Positions 1 through 9,502 of a stretch of DNA of 64,000 nt are shown in pieces. Under the pieces are notes generated by a model. The model worked only from the letters and a program-made list of their open reading frames with translations. It was not told the DNA's origin and ran no database searches. The translations under genes and the position numbers were made by a program. The stretch's first letter is position 1; each line of letters starts with the position of its first letter. Origin of the DNA: an uncultured Dysgonomonas sp. (GTDB taxonomy: Bacteria; Bacteroidota; Bacteroidia; Bacteroidales; Dysgonomonadaceae); NCBI GenBank assembly GCA_945273835.1, contig CALYPL010000007.1, positions 33,410-97,409 on the forward strand, given 5' to 3'.

Positions 1-179
1 TAGAAGGAGGTAAAATTGTATTGGATAATCTTATTCAAAGCGGTTTATGGGACGAGGCATTTATTGAATATTCCTCTCTGAAATTCGTTGACGGGGTCAA
101 AGCACCTTTTATTAACGGAAATATTATTGACGAATTTTTTGTTAGAGATTCTAAACATGTACATTTGAAACGTTTATAG
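1..179 (+). CDS. ribD: Riboflavin biosynthesis protein RibD, C-terminal fragment
   Basis: This is the last 58 codons of a gene that begins before the window; the reading frame starts at base 3 and stops with TAG at 177-179. It opens with EGG and has LWDEA about 15 residues later, then a GVKAP segment. That order matches the end of the reductase domain of RibD, which reduces the ribosylamino-pyrimidine intermediate of riboflavin synthesis with NADPH in the cytosol. The deaminase domain would lie upstream and cannot be seen. The call rests on a short tail, so a stand-alone RibD-type reductase is also possible. Confidence 0.7.
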   Translation, partial: EGGKIVLDNLIQSGLWDEAFIEYSSLKFVDGVKAPFINGNIIDEFFVRDSKHVHLKRL

Positions 180-232
180 TTATAAAATTTTATAATTCTG
201 TAATTACATAGCGTTTTAGAGAGAATTCTTTC

Positions 233-240
233 TATTTTTG
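233..240 (+). promoter_or_regulatory. Bacteroidota -7 promoter element before the DUF6242 gene
   Basis: TATTTTTG matches the TAnnTTTG -7 consensus and lies 35 bases before the ATG at 276. It would drive the DUF6242/DUF6089/uppS/bamA run. No convincing -33 TTTG is seen at normal spacing. Confidence 0.5.
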
Positions 241-275
241 CACATTGACAAAGCATAATTTTTTAATTAACGAAG

Positions 276-1688
276 ATGAAATTGAAGCAAACAATCTATT
301 TACTTACATCACTTTTTTTAATTTTCTTCACTTTTTCATGTAACGACAACACTGATAATTATACGACGACAGATGCTTCTGCCGATTCGCAGATTTATTC
401 TTTCAAGCTTAAAGCTACTCCGGTCACAAAAGCCGACAGTACAAATTACCCTATATTGGAAAAGACGAGCTTTGTTATAGATCAATTAAGACAAATTATT
501 TACAATCCCGATTCGTTGCCTTACAACATCCATTTAAAAAAGTTTGCTGCAACCGTAACCTATTCTGATGCAACACCATCTAAATTAGAACTTATTTACC
601 ACATCAATAACAATGACTCGGTTGTATCATGGAACGGAACTGACTCAATTGATTTTTCAAAAAAAGATATTTCTCTGAAAGTAATACCGGCTAACGGTGT
701 ACCCGCATCATCAAGCATCTACAAAATACAATTACGCGTTCATCAGATAAATCCCGATTCATTGGTATGGCATCAAGTGCCATCACTTGGCAATGCGCAG
801 ACAGGAAGTACCGTTGAAAAGATTCTTTTACAAGAAGATGCTTTCTACCGATTCTATTTATCAGGCGGAGCAATAAGCTTTCAAACAGCTAAAATAACAG
901 ATAATTCGCCGATATGGTCAAACACTATCACGACTAATCTTCCAAACAATGTAATTGTTAAAAACATAATTAGCTTCAACAATAAATTTTATGCCGTTGA
1001 CGAGACCGGCGAAACATACGGTTCAGCGGACGGTACTACGTGGGATAAAATCTCAAATGGTGCATTTGTTAAACGAATGATCGGAGTTATTCCTGAAAAA
1101 GACCTTTCAGGCAAAAATGATTCGTTGCTTATTGTCTTATATAATGATGGCGATTATTTTTTGACACGTACTCAAGATTTAAAAACATTTGGGGCTAAGA
1201 CTAAAGTTGAGAACTCTACGCTTTACGGTTCAGAAACATTTATCAAATTATTAGATTTTGATTTTTTTGCGTGGACTAAATACAATTACAATAATTTAAA
1301 TCAAAATTATCTGACTTTTATCGGGCTCGACAATAGTAGTAAAAAAATGCTGAGTTGGCTGTTTGCTTCGCAAGATTCAAAACTAATTATAACTAAGAAT
1401 AGTGAAATATACAATCCTTTTGGAAATGGGATTGATTTGAATAATACCCATTTATTCAGATATGATAATAAATTTAACGCACTGAACAATAACCAACTGT
1501 TTTTATCAAAAGATGCCGTTAAAAACTGGTATAAAGCACCGAAAGAACAGGCTTTAAATTCAGGCATTAAGACTAATGAAATTCAATCGGTTGTAATAGA
1601 TGGAAATAATTATATTTGGATTTTTACGAATGATGCTTCATCGCATTACAGTGTGTGGAAAGGGCGATTGAACAGATTAATTAAATAA
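276..1688 (+). CDS. DUF6242-type lipoprotein with propeller-like C-terminal half
   Basis: A 470-residue secreted lipoprotein. The signal peptide ends in a lipobox with Cys at residue 22, so it should be anchored in the outer membrane or face the periplasm. The first ~160 residues resemble the N-terminal domain of Bacteroidales DUF6242 proteins. The rest has repeated short beta-strand segments with Trp and Asp-Gly turns, like a sialidase/kelch-type propeller. It heads a same-strand run with a DUF6089 barrel, uppS and bamA, a context suggesting a role in envelope maintenance. No catalytic motif is visible and the family has no established activity. The family assignment is from recall of sequence style and neighbours, so it is moderately secure. 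Confidence 0.65.
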   Translation: MKLKQTIYLLTSLFLIFFTFSCNDNTDNYTTTDASADSQIYSFKLKATPVTKADSTNYPILEKTSFVIDQLRQIIYNPDSLPYNIHLKKFAATVTYSDATPSKLELIYHINNNDSVVSWNGTDSIDFSKKDISLKVIPANGVPASSSIYKIQLRVHQINPDSLVWHQVPSLGNAQTGSTVEKILLQEDAFYRFYLSGGAISFQTAKITDNSPIWSNTITTNLPNNVIVKNIISFNNKFYAVDETGETYGSADGTTWDKISNGAFVKRMIGVIPEKDLSGKNDSLLIVLYNDGDYFLTRTQDLKTFGAKTKVENSTLYGSETFIKLLDFDFFAWTKYNYNNLNQNYLTFIGLDNSSKKMLSWLFASQDSKLIITKNSEIYNPFGNGIDLNNTHLFRYDNKFNALNNNQLFLSKDAVKNWYKAPKEQALNSGIKTNEIQSVVIDGNNYIWIFTNDASSHYSVWKGRLNRLIK

Positions 1689-1755
1689 AATACCGATCCG
1701 TTTATACTTTGAGCTATTTATTTTGCGTTAATAGAGAATACGGTTTATAGACAAC

Positions 1756-2457
1756 ATGATGAGACTAAAAATATGGATTTCTTATCTGCTGCTATTTTTC
1801 CTTTTATTCTCATTTTCATCGCTCAGAGCTCAAGAGTATAAATATGAAATAGGAGGAATGGCAGGAGTGTCATTTTATATGGGCGATGCAAACATGACCA
1901 AACTTTATCAGAGTCCGGGACCTGCCGAGGGTGTAGTATTCAGAATAAATAAAGATTTCAGATGGTCTATGAAAAGCAATTTGATTTTCGGACATTTATC
2001 CGGCGATACGAAACATACATCCGATGCTTTTCCTTTTGGTCGGCAAAGTTCATTCAGCAGAACATTTTATGAGTTAGGCAGCCAGATTGAATTTAATTTT
2101 TTCAATTATAGCGACAAGTATACATATCTGAATACGAAACGCCTTACTCCTTATGTTTTTGCAGGATTAGGCATAACCTATGCTTCGGGCAAAAAAACTT
2201 TTTTCGATGCTAATATACCTTTTGGTTTAGGATTGAAATATAGGTTAAGAGATCGGTTAAATCTTGGATTTGAGTTTTCGTTCAGAAAATTATTCAGCGA
2301 TAATCTGGATGTTACGGAGAAAGATAACGGATTCAATCTGAATGATCCGCAAGGCATAAAAAGCAGTGCATTAAAAAATAAAGATTGGTATTCGCTGACA
2401 TTGTTAAGTTTGACATGGAATTTCGGAATCAGATGTAATCCGTGTTATAATGAATAA
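1756..2457 (+). CDS. DUF6089-type outer-membrane beta-barrel protein
   Basis: A 233-residue protein with a cleavable signal peptide (hydrophobic core at residues 5-20, then LRAQ). Short amphipathic strands follow, rich in Gly and aromatic residues, such as GLGITYASG and FGLGLKYR, typical of an 8-10-stranded outer-membrane barrel. The size and the position directly before uppS and bamA fit the DUF6089 family of Bacteroidota. A role in barrel assembly or envelope architecture is only suggested by the neighbours. The start could be either of two adjacent ATG codons. Confidence 0.7.
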   Translation: MMRLKIWISYLLLFFLLFSFSSLRAQEYKYEIGGMAGVSFYMGDANMTKLYQSPGPAEGVVFRINKDFRWSMKSNLIFGHLSGDTKHTSDAFPFGRQSSFSRTFYELGSQIEFNFFNYSDKYTYLNTKRLTPYVFAGLGITYASGKKTFFDANIPFGLGLKYRLRDRLNLGFEFSFRKLFSDNLDVTEKDNGFNLNDPQGIKSSALKNKDWYSLTLLSLTWNFGIRCNPCYNE

Positions 2458-2476
2458 ATTTATAAATTGATATAAT

Positions 2477-3226
2477 ATGTCATTTTTTGACCAGATAGAT
2501 AAAGAGAAAATGCCTAAGCACATTGCCATTATTATGGATGGCAACGGACGATGGGCAAAACAACGTGGACTTGACAGAACTTATGGACATCAGGAAGGTC
2601 TTAGAGCTGTAAGACGATTGATTGAGGCCGCGAAAAAAGCGAATATTGCTTATCTGACATTATATACATTCTCAACTGAAAATTGGAACAGACCCGAAGA
2701 AGAAATAAAAGCTCTTATGCAGCTTATGATTAAAGCTGTACATGACGAAACACCGGAACTTCTTGCAAATAATATTCAAATCAAAGCCATCGGAGATTTG
2801 GATAGATTGCCGGAAGAAACAAGAAAGGCTTTAAATGAATGTATCATTGAAACTTCGGTTAATACGGGTCCGGCTATTGTTTTAGCACTCAGCTATTCTT
2901 CAAGATGGGAAATTACAAACGCAGTAAAACAAATTGCTGACGGTGTTAAAAATGGCAATATTAAGGAAAGCGAAATAAATGAAGACCTTATATCCAATTA
3001 TCTTTGCACAAAAGATATCCCCAATCCGGATTTGTTAATCCGAACAGGCAACGAAAAGAGAATCAGCAACTTTTTATTATGGCAAATAGCGTATTCAGAA
3101 TTATATTTTACCGATGTGCTATGGCCTAATTTTGATGAGGAATGCTTATTCAAAGCAGTTGTGGACTACCAACAACGCGAACGCAGATTTGGTAAAACAA
3201 GTGAACAGGTTTCAGATATAAAGTAA
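2477..3226 (+). CDS. uppS: Isoprenyl transferase (undecaprenyl diphosphate synthase)
   Basis: A 249-residue cis-prenyltransferase that condenses isopentenyl diphosphate onto farnesyl diphosphate to give the C55 lipid carrier for peptidoglycan and surface glycans. The signature MDGNGRWAK is at residues 20-28, with the catalytic/magnesium-binding Asp at 21. The C-terminal RTGNEKRISNFLLWQ and YFTDVLWP segments form the rest of the substrate site. The length is normal. It lies 19 bases after the DUF6089 gene and 7 bases before bamA, so it is probably co-transcribed with the outer-membrane assembly genes, a common Bacteroidota arrangement. Confidence 0.97.
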   Translation: MSFFDQIDKEKMPKHIAIIMDGNGRWAKQRGLDRTYGHQEGLRAVRRLIEAAKKANIAYLTLYTFSTENWNRPEEEIKALMQLMIKAVHDETPELLANNIQIKAIGDLDRLPEETRKALNECIIETSVNTGPAIVLALSYSSRWEITNAVKQIADGVKNGNIKESEINEDLISNYLCTKDIPNPDLLIRTGNEKRISNFLLWQIAYSELYFTDVLWPNFDEECLFKAVVDYQQRERRFGKTSEQVSDIK

Positions 3227-3233
3227 ATTCAGA

Positions 3234-5939
3234 ATGACTTCAGTAAGAAAAAAGCAACACAATATGTTCATCCTCACCAAAAGGTTATCAGTACTATTTT
3301 TCTTTTTATGCTTTGTTTTAGCGGCACAAGCCCAAAAAACCGAAAATTCTAATTCATCTGTTCTTTTGGCTTCTCAATCAGATTCCGTTCCGGATATTGT
3401 TCCTGTTATTAGCTACAATACTCCACGTAAGTATGAGATAGCGGATATAAAAATTACAGGTTTGCAGAATAAAACATACGATGACTTTGCTTTAATTGGT
3501 TTTTCGGGGCTTACAGTCGGAGATGTAATTGAGGTACCAGGAGTTGAGCCGACAAATGCGGTAAAACGTTTTTGGAAACAAGGGCTTTTTTCAGATATTA
3601 AATTGTATGCGTCAAAAATACATGACAATAAAATCTGGATTGAAATAGTCTTGAAAGAAAGACCATTAATCTCAGAGATTAGTTTTACGGGTGTTAAAAA
3701 GAATGAGCGCAAAGAATTAGAAGGTCGGATGGGAATGCCGGTTAACACGCAAATCACCCCCAACCGTCTTGATCGTGCCAAAAAGAACTTAAAGAAATAT
3801 TTTGACGAAAAAGGTTTTAATCAGGCTGAAGTAAAGGTCAAAACAGTACCCGATCTCTCAAAGGAAAATCATGTTATTCTCAATATAGACATCATTAAGA
3901 AAAACAAAACTAAAGTTAATAAAATCGTATTTGAAGGCAATAAGCAAATCAATAGCACGATTTTAGAGAAAGCGATGAAAAAGACGCGCCAGAAAAACAC
4001 CTTCAAAGCCTGGTTCAGAAACTTTTTACGTTCAACTAAATATACGCCTGAAAACTATGAGGCAGACAAAGCCAATATTATCTCGAAGTATAATGAGTTA
4101 GGTTACAGAGATGCTAATATTGTATGGGACTCCGTATATTCTGCAGCTGCTGAAGGAAAACCCGATAAAATGGACATCATCATCAAAATTGATGAAGGTG
4201 ACCAATACTTTTTGCGTAAAATCAATTGGATTGGAAATACTGAAGTATCCACCAATGATTTGCAACGGGTATTGAATATGAAATCGGGCGATGTTTATAA
4301 CCAAAAAAAGTTGATGTCTCGGCTATCATTGGATGAAGACGCAGTAATGAATATCTTTTACCAAAATCAGGGATACTTGTTTTCTCACGCAGATCCGGTT
4401 GAAATTAATCTCGATAAAGATTCAGTAGATTTAGAAATACGCATCACAGAAAATAGCAAAGCTACAATCCGAAAAGTTAATATTTCGGGTAACGACCGCT
4501 TATATGAAGATGTTATCCGTCGTGAGTTAAGAGTTAAACCCGGAGCTCTTTACAGCCGTGACGATATAATGCGTTCATTGCGTGAAGTGGCTCAAATGGG
4601 GCATTTTGACCCGGAAAATTTACAACCTAAAATTGAACCGGATCCCGATAACGGTACGGTTGACATAAGTTTACCATTAGTATCAAAAGCTAATGACCAA
4701 GTCGAGTTTTCGGCAGGTTGGGGGCAAACAGGTCTAATTGGTAAATTAAGTTTAAAATTTACTAATTTCTCAATTAAAAACTTGTTTAATCCAAGCAGTT
4801 ATAAAGGTATAATCCCTCAAGGAGACGGTCAAACATTGACCCTAAGTGCTCAAACAAACGCTAAATACTACCAATCATATTCACTCTCCTTCCTTGATCC
4901 TTGGTTTGGCGGTAAAAGACCGAATTCCTTATCGGTAGGTTTATATTATTCAAAACAGACTGACATAAACAGTAACTACCTGAGAGATAGCTATTATTCT
5001 TATGGTCCCAACAGCGGTTATTACCCGAATTCAGGCATCGGAAATAATTACGATTATGCACTTGACCCGCACAAATCCATTCAAATGATGGGCGTTTCAG
5101 TAGGATATGGTAAACGTTTAGAATGGCCTGATGATTATTTTTATTTGAGAGGCGAATTGGCTTACCAGTTATATAAAATGAAAGACTGGCAATATTTCAT
5201 GGTTAAAAACGGTACTTGCAATAGTATCAGTTTAAACCTGACTTTAGGACGTAGCTCAATTGACAATCCGATTTACACTCGAAGCGGTACCGACTTTGCA
5301 ATCTCAGTTCAGGCAACACCACCCTTCTCGCTATGGGATGGCAAAAATTACAAGGACATGAAAAAGGTTGATCAATATTTTGAGTCATCGCAGAAATACA
5401 GATGGATTGAATATCATAAATGGAAATTTAAGGCCAAGACTTTTACATCTTTAGTAGATCAAAACAAATTGAAGAGAACTCCAGTGTTGATGACCCGCAC
5501 AGAATTTGGGTTAATTGGTTACTACAATTCTCACAAAAAATCGCCTTTCGAAACCTTTTACGTAGGAGGTGATGGCATGAGTGGCTATTCGAGTACTTAT
5601 GCTACCGAGACAATAGGATTACGTGGATATGAAAACGGTTCATTGGGAGCCGAAGCAAGCGCATATGCGCGATTAGGACTAGAACTGCGTTTTCCGCTCA
5701 TTCTTGAACCAACATCAACCATTTATATTCTTGGTTTCGTTGAAGGAGGTAATGCTTGGAACGATATCAAAGACTTTAATCCTTTTGAGTTGAAGCGTTC
5801 AGCAGGATTCGGCGCTCGTATCATGTTACCTATGATTGGTTTGATGGGTATTGATTGGGCATATGGATTTGACCCTGTAAACGGTAGCAGAAGCTCCGGA
5901 GGAAGCCAATTCCACTTTATTTTAGGTCAAGAATTCTAA
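3234..5939 (+). CDS. bamA: Outer membrane protein assembly factor BamA
   Basis: A 901-residue central component of the beta-barrel assembly machine, which folds and inserts outer-membrane proteins. A signal peptide ends near residue 33 (AQAQ). Periplasmic POTRA repeats follow to about residue 480, seen as recurring strand-helix units around IADIKITGL, ISFTGVKKN, IVFEGNKQI, INWIGNTEV and VNISGNDR. The C-terminal ~400 residues are the membrane barrel (Bac_surface_Ag), ending in the aromatic strand HFILGQEF. The start at 3234 is 7 bases after uppS; an in-frame ATG at 3264 sits closer to the signal peptide and is an alternative. Three ompH/skp chaperone genes follow, as expected for BAM loci. Confidence 0.96.
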   Translation: MTSVRKKQHNMFILTKRLSVLFFFLCFVLAAQAQKTENSNSSVLLASQSDSVPDIVPVISYNTPRKYEIADIKITGLQNKTYDDFALIGFSGLTVGDVIEVPGVEPTNAVKRFWKQGLFSDIKLYASKIHDNKIWIEIVLKERPLISEISFTGVKKNERKELEGRMGMPVNTQITPNRLDRAKKNLKKYFDEKGFNQAEVKVKTVPDLSKENHVILNIDIIKKNKTKVNKIVFEGNKQINSTILEKAMKKTRQKNTFKAWFRNFLRSTKYTPENYEADKANIISKYNELGYRDANIVWDSVYSAAAEGKPDKMDIIIKIDEGDQYFLRKINWIGNTEVSTNDLQRVLNMKSGDVYNQKKLMSRLSLDEDAVMNIFYQNQGYLFSHADPVEINLDKDSVDLEIRITENSKATIRKVNISGNDRLYEDVIRRELRVKPGALYSRDDIMRSLREVAQMGHFDPENLQPKIEPDPDNGTVDISLPLVSKANDQVEFSAGWGQTGLIGKLSLKFTNFSIKNLFNPSSYKGIIPQGDGQTLTLSAQTNAKYYQSYSLSFLDPWFGGKRPNSLSVGLYYSKQTDINSNYLRDSYYSYGPNSGYYPNSGIGNNYDYALDPHKSIQMMGVSVGYGKRLEWPDDYFYLRGELAYQLYKMKDWQYFMVKNGTCNSISLNLTLGRSSIDNPIYTRSGTDFAISVQATPPFSLWDGKNYKDMKKVDQYFESSQKYRWIEYHKWKFKAKTFTSLVDQNKLKRTPVLMTRTEFGLIGYYNSHKKSPFETFYVGGDGMSGYSSTYATETIGLRGYENGSLGAEASAYARLGLELRFPLILEPTSTIYILGFVEGGNAWNDIKDFNPFELKRSAGFGARIMLPMIGLMGIDWAYGFDPVNGSRSSGGSQFHFILGQEF

Positions 5940-6000
5940 TAAAGTTGTAATTTAAACTTTACTTCTATTATATTTTATAAGGCTACAATATGTTTTATGA

Positions 6001-6008
6001 TATATTTG
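6001..6008 (+). promoter_or_regulatory. -7 promoter element before the first ompH gene
   Basis: TATATTTG, an exact TAnnTTTG match, lies 32 bases before the ATG at 6041. It suggests the chaperone genes can be transcribed apart from bamA. Confidence 0.6.
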
Positions 6009-6040
6009 TACCATAAGAAATAACATTAAAATTATTCATC

Positions 6041-6556
6041 ATGAAAAAGGTATTATTATTAATGATTTTATTTTCGGGTATAGCAATCAGTTCCAATGCC
6101 CAAAAATTTGCATTAATCGATATGGATTACATCCTTAAAAATATTAGCAGTTATGAAACAGCTAATGAACAGATTGAAACCCTTTCTAAAAATTGGCAAA
6201 GCGAGATAGATAAGATGCAACAAGACGTTCAGACAAAATACAAATCTTATCAGTCAGACTTGGCATTTTTGTCTGCTACACAAAAAACTCAACGTGAAAA
6301 CGAAATAGTTGAAGCCGAAAAAAATATGCAAGAACTTAAGCGTAAATATTTCGGTCCGGAAGGAGAACTTTTCAAAAAAAGACAAGCCTTGATTAAACCG
6401 ATCCAAGACGATATTTATGCAGCACTCAAGGATATATCGGAAGCAAAAGGATATCAAATGGTAATTGATAGAGCTTCCGCAGAAAGCATCATTTTCGCTT
6501 CACCCCGAATTGATATAAGCAACGAGGTATTATCCAAATTAGGTTATTCAAAATAA
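6041..6556 (+). CDS. OmpH/Skp family periplasmic chaperone, copy 1
   Basis: A 171-residue exported protein: the signal peptide ends at SSNAQ, followed by the Skp-type opening KFALIDMDYIL. A long Lys/Glu/Gln-rich helical section (about residues 45-125) would form the coiled-coil tentacles of a Skp trimer that holds unfolded outer-membrane proteins. The C-terminal MVIDRASAES segment returns to the trimer body. It is the most divergent of three tandem paralogues, lacking the NSQEIL motif shared by the other two. A chaperone role next to bamA is an inference from the family and context. Confidence 0.9.
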   Translation: MKKVLLLMILFSGIAISSNAQKFALIDMDYILKNISSYETANEQIETLSKNWQSEIDKMQQDVQTKYKSYQSDLAFLSATQKTQRENEIVEAEKNMQELKRKYFGPEGELFKKRQALIKPIQDDIYAALKDISEAKGYQMVIDRASAESIIFASPRIDISNEVLSKLGYSK

Positions 6557-6561
6557 TTATG

Positions 6562-6569
6562 TATATTTG
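6562..6569 (+). promoter_or_regulatory. -7 promoter element before the second ompH gene
   Basis: TATATTTG lies 41 bases before the ATG at 6611, in the short gap after copy 1. It suggests separate transcription of copies 2 and 3. Confidence 0.5.
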
Positions 6570-6610
6570 CGCGTTAATGTTTGCGATAATTGATTAATTA
6601 ATAAAATAGT

Positions 6611-7111
6611 ATGGTAAGAAAATTACTAATAATTTTACTCTTTGCAGCACCTTTAAGTTTGTTTGCTCAAGAAAAATACGCTTACGTAAATTCTCAGGAA
6701 ATTCTAAACAAAATGCCTGAAATGGGTGACATGGAGAAAAAGATTGTCGCTAAAAGAGAAGCTATCCAAAAAAATGCTCAGGATATAGAAAATGAGTATA
6801 AACAAAAATTACAAGTTTTTCAATCCGATACAACGAATGTAACACAGAGCATTATGCAATCACGCTATCAGGAGTTACAGCAAATTGAAGAACGCTTCAA
6901 AGCCTTCATGGAGAACAGTGAAACAGAACTGAAACAAGAACAGGAAAATCTGTTTTTACCCATACAAGAAAAATTGCAAAAGGCTATAAAAGACGTTGGA
7001 GATGAAAATCATTATACATACATTTTCGATGGTAATATGCTTGTTTATAAAAATGCAAAAATGATTGATGCCACTAAACTAGTAAAAAACAAGTTAGGTC
7101 TTGCTAATTAA
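6611..7111 (+). CDS. OmpH/Skp family periplasmic chaperone, copy 2
   Basis: A 166-residue protein with a signal peptide ending at SLFAQ. The mature start, EKYAYVNSQEILNKMPE, is the Skp trimer-body strand followed by the helical arm. Gln/Glu/Lys-rich helices run to about residue 130, and the chain ends with the conserved TYIFDGNMLVY strand. It shares length and most motifs with copy 3, so these two look like the more recent duplication. It probably delivers nascent outer-membrane proteins to BamA. Confidence 0.9.
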   Translation: MVRKLLIILLFAAPLSLFAQEKYAYVNSQEILNKMPEMGDMEKKIVAKREAIQKNAQDIENEYKQKLQVFQSDTTNVTQSIMQSRYQELQQIEERFKAFMENSETELKQEQENLFLPIQEKLQKAIKDVGDENHYTYIFDGNMLVYKNAKMIDATKLVKNKLGLAN

Positions 7112-7151
7112 AATTTTTGCTTATCTCGATAACAATTAAAAATATACTTAT

Positions 7152-7652
7152 ATGCTTAAAAGATTACTTTTAATAATGATTCTTGCAGCTCCGATTGCTG
7201 TATTTGCACAGGAGAAGATTGCTTATATCAATTCGCAGGAAATTATCAGCAAAATGCCTGAAACTAAAGATATGCAGGCAAAGTTACAAGCTAAACAACA
7301 AACCATTGAAACTAGCCGGGCAGCCATTGAAGCTGAATTCAATAATAAAGTTGCAGAATTTCAGAAAGATACTACTGAACCAACTGAAAGCGTTGTAAAA
7401 GACAGACAAAAACAATTAGAAGATTTAAAAACAAGACATGATACATTTGTTCAGAGCAGTCAAACTGAACTTGAAAAAGAATATAATGATCTTTTGGCAC
7501 CTATACAGCAAAAATTCATGAAGGCAATAAAAGAAGTTGGCGATGCTCAAAACTACTTATTTATAATTGATGCAGCTTCGACACTTTATTCCAATCCTAA
7601 TGCAGTTAATGCCAACAAACTTGTTGAAGCAAAGCTTGGTATTACACAATAA
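7152..7652 (+). CDS. OmpH/Skp family periplasmic chaperone, copy 3
   Basis: A 166-residue close paralogue of copy 2. The signal peptide ends at AVFAQ, the mature start is EKIAYINSQEIISKMPE, then a long charged coiled-coil region, and the end is NYLFIIDAASTLY. The gene lies 40 bases after copy 2 with no promoter seen between them, so the two are probably co-transcribed. Transcription would end at the strong hairpin just downstream. The presence of three copies in a row is unusual; two are common in this phylum. Confidence 0.9.
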   Translation: MLKRLLLIMILAAPIAVFAQEKIAYINSQEIISKMPETKDMQAKLQAKQQTIETSRAAIEAEFNNKVAEFQKDTTEPTESVVKDRQKQLEDLKTRHDTFVQSSQTELEKEYNDLLAPIQQKFMKAIKEVGDAQNYLFIIDAASTLYSNPNAVNANKLVEAKLGITQ

Positions 7653-7673
7653 ATGAAAAATTTAGTTTGCAAT

Positions 7674-7709
7674 AAAAAAAGAGAATAAACAAGTTTATTC
7701 TCTTTTTTT
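7674..7709. terminator. Strong intrinsic terminator after the ompH cluster
   Basis: A perfect 16-bp stem (7674-7689 with 7694-7709) closes on a 4-base loop. The outer arm is A/T runs, so it works as an A-tract/hairpin/T-tract terminator for the plus strand and could also act on the minus strand. Confidence 0.85.
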
Positions 7710-7756
7710 ATTTGATAACAGCCGTTAAATCGATGATTTAATTATAAAAAAGTATA

Positions 7757-7764
7757 TATCTTTG
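7757..7764 (+). promoter_or_regulatory. -7 promoter element of fhs
   Basis: TATCTTTG matches the consensus exactly and lies 35 bases before the ATG at 7800. It supports ATG 7800 over the upstream TTG at 7791. Confidence 0.65.
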
Positions 7765-7799
7765 ACTTACAAATATATTATTATTTAATATTGGCATCC

Positions 7800-9467
7800 A
7801 TGAAATCGGACATTGAAATAGCAAGAAGCTCAAAGCTTGAGGATATTAGCTATATTGCAAGGCATATGCAGATTGACAAGCAAGATATTCATTGTTATGG
7901 ACATTTTATAGCAAAAGTTCCAGCAGAACTTATAAATGAAAATAAAATAGCATCGAACAAACTAATTCTGGTCACAGCTATCACTCCTACTAAAGCAGGC
8001 GTTGGTAAAACAACAGTATCAATAGGTTTAGCTTTAGGACTGAACAAGATAGGTAAAAAAGCAGTAGTGGCTCTTCGTGAGCCATCTCTCGGACCCTGTT
8101 TTGGCATGAAAGGAGGAGCAGCAGGAGGTGGATATGCACAAGTGCTACCAATGGAAGATATAAATCTGCACTTCACAGGCGATTTTCATGCCATAACTTC
8201 TGCGCACAATATGATAACGGCATTACTTGATAACTATCAATATAGGAATAAGGGAAATGACAAGTTATTAAAAAAAATTGTCTGGAAAAGAGTACTTGAT
8301 GTAAACGACCGAAGTCTAAGACACATCGTCACAGGACTTGGAGGAAACGTTAATGGTATGCCTTCTGAATCGGGTTTTGAAATTACCCCCGCTTCAGAAA
8401 TTATGGCAATATTGTGTTTAGCTAAAAACATAAAAGATCTGAAAAGGCGAATAGAAAATATTATTTTAGGATATACCTCAACCAATGCACCTTTTACAGT
8501 TAAAGACCTTGGAATAGGAGGAGCTATAACCGTATTGCTAAAAGATGCAATTAATCCAAATCTGGTTCAGACTATAGAAAATACACCTGCCATTATTCAT
8601 GGAGGACCTTTTGCGAACATAGCTCATGGATGTAACTCTATCATAGCCACTAAAATGGCTATGTCCCATTCCGAATATACAATAACCGAAGCCGGATTTG
8701 GAGCTGATCTTGGTGCTGAAAAATTTTTCAACATAAAATGCCGCAAAGCCGATATAGCCCCTAAGGTAACTGTAATTGTTGTGACTACACAAGCCTTAAA
8801 AATGCATGGTGGCGTAGACATTGCAGATATTAAAAATGAAAATACTGAAGGTTTGGTAAGAGGCTTCAAAAATCTGGATAAGCATATTCAGAATATGAAA
8901 TCGTTCGGTCAACAAGTTATTGTCACTCTCAATAAGTTTGCGACAGACAGTGCTAAAGAGATTGAACTGCTACAAGAACATTGCGCCGATATGGAAGTAA
9001 CATTTGCCATCAACGAGGCTTTTGCAAAAGGTGGAGAAGGAGCAATAGAATTAGCTAAGGTAGTAGTCGAGCAGATTGAAAAAAATCCGTCTAAACCTAT
9101 TAGTTTTACCTACGACGACGATGATTCAATCGATTTGAAAATTGAAAAAGTCGTAAAAAATATCTATGGTGGAGCTAAAATCACATTCAGTGCGAATGCC
9201 CGTAAAGGATTGAAAGAAATTGAAAAACTTAAAGTTTCACATTATCCGGTATGCATAGCTAAAACCCAGTATTCCTTTTCTGACGATTCAACCGCTTACG
9301 GTGTACCAACAGATTTCAATTTTTCAATCAGCGATATAATTATTAATAATGGAGCTGAGTTTATTGTTGCTGTTGCCGGTGATATTATGCGCATGCCGGG
9401 GCTACCTGGCGATCCACAGGCTAATCACATTGATATTGTAGACGGAATAATTGAAGGTCTAAGTTAA
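7800..9467 (+). CDS. fhs: Formate--tetrahydrofolate ligase
   Basis: A cytosolic enzyme that uses ATP to join formate to tetrahydrofolate, making 10-formyl-THF for purine synthesis and methionyl-tRNA formylation. The P-loop region [11 protein letters not shown] is near residues 62-72, and the FTHFS signatures for the folate/formate site ([18 protein letters not shown]) follow. The 555-residue length is normal. I start at ATG 7800; an in-frame TTG at 7791 would add three residues but is less likely. It is flanked by a terminator upstream and its own promoter, so it is independent of the ompH genes. Confidence 0.96.
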   Translation: MKSDIEIARSSKLEDISYIARHMQIDKQDIHCYGHFIAKVPAELINENKIASNKLILVTAITPTKAGVGKTTVSIGLALGLNKIGKKAVVALREPSLGPCFGMKGGAAGGGYAQVLPMEDINLHFTGDFHAITSAHNMITALLDNYQYRNKGNDKLLKKIVWKRVLDVNDRSLRHIVTGLGGNVNGMPSESGFEITPASEIMAILCLAKNIKDLKRRIENIILGYTSTNAPFTVKDLGIGGAITVLLKDAINPNLVQTIENTPAIIHGGPFANIAHGCNSIIATKMAMSHSEYTITEAGFGADLGAEKFFNIKCRKADIAPKVTVIVVTTQALKMHGGVDIADIKNENTEGLVRGFKNLDKHIQNMKSFGQQVIVTLNKFATDSAKEIELLQEHCADMEVTFAINEAFAKGGEGAIELAKVVVEQIEKNPSKPISFTYDDDDSIDLKIEKVVKNIYGGAKITFSANARKGLKEIEKLKVSHYPVCIAKTQYSFSDDSTAYGVPTDFNFSISDIIINNGAEFIVAVAGDIMRMPGLPGDPQANHIDIVDGIIEGLS

Positions 9468-9502
9468 ATATTAAACAAAAAATTATATCAAACTTTAATT
9501 CT

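Noticed and set aside
7791..7799. TTG start three codons upstream of the fhs ATG
   Set aside because: The ATG at 7800 fits the normal length and start of the family; the TTG adds nothing conserved.
7710..7799. Folate-sensing riboswitch before fhs
   Set aside because: The leader from the -7 element to the ATG is only about 30 bases, too short for a known tetrahydrofolate aptamer.
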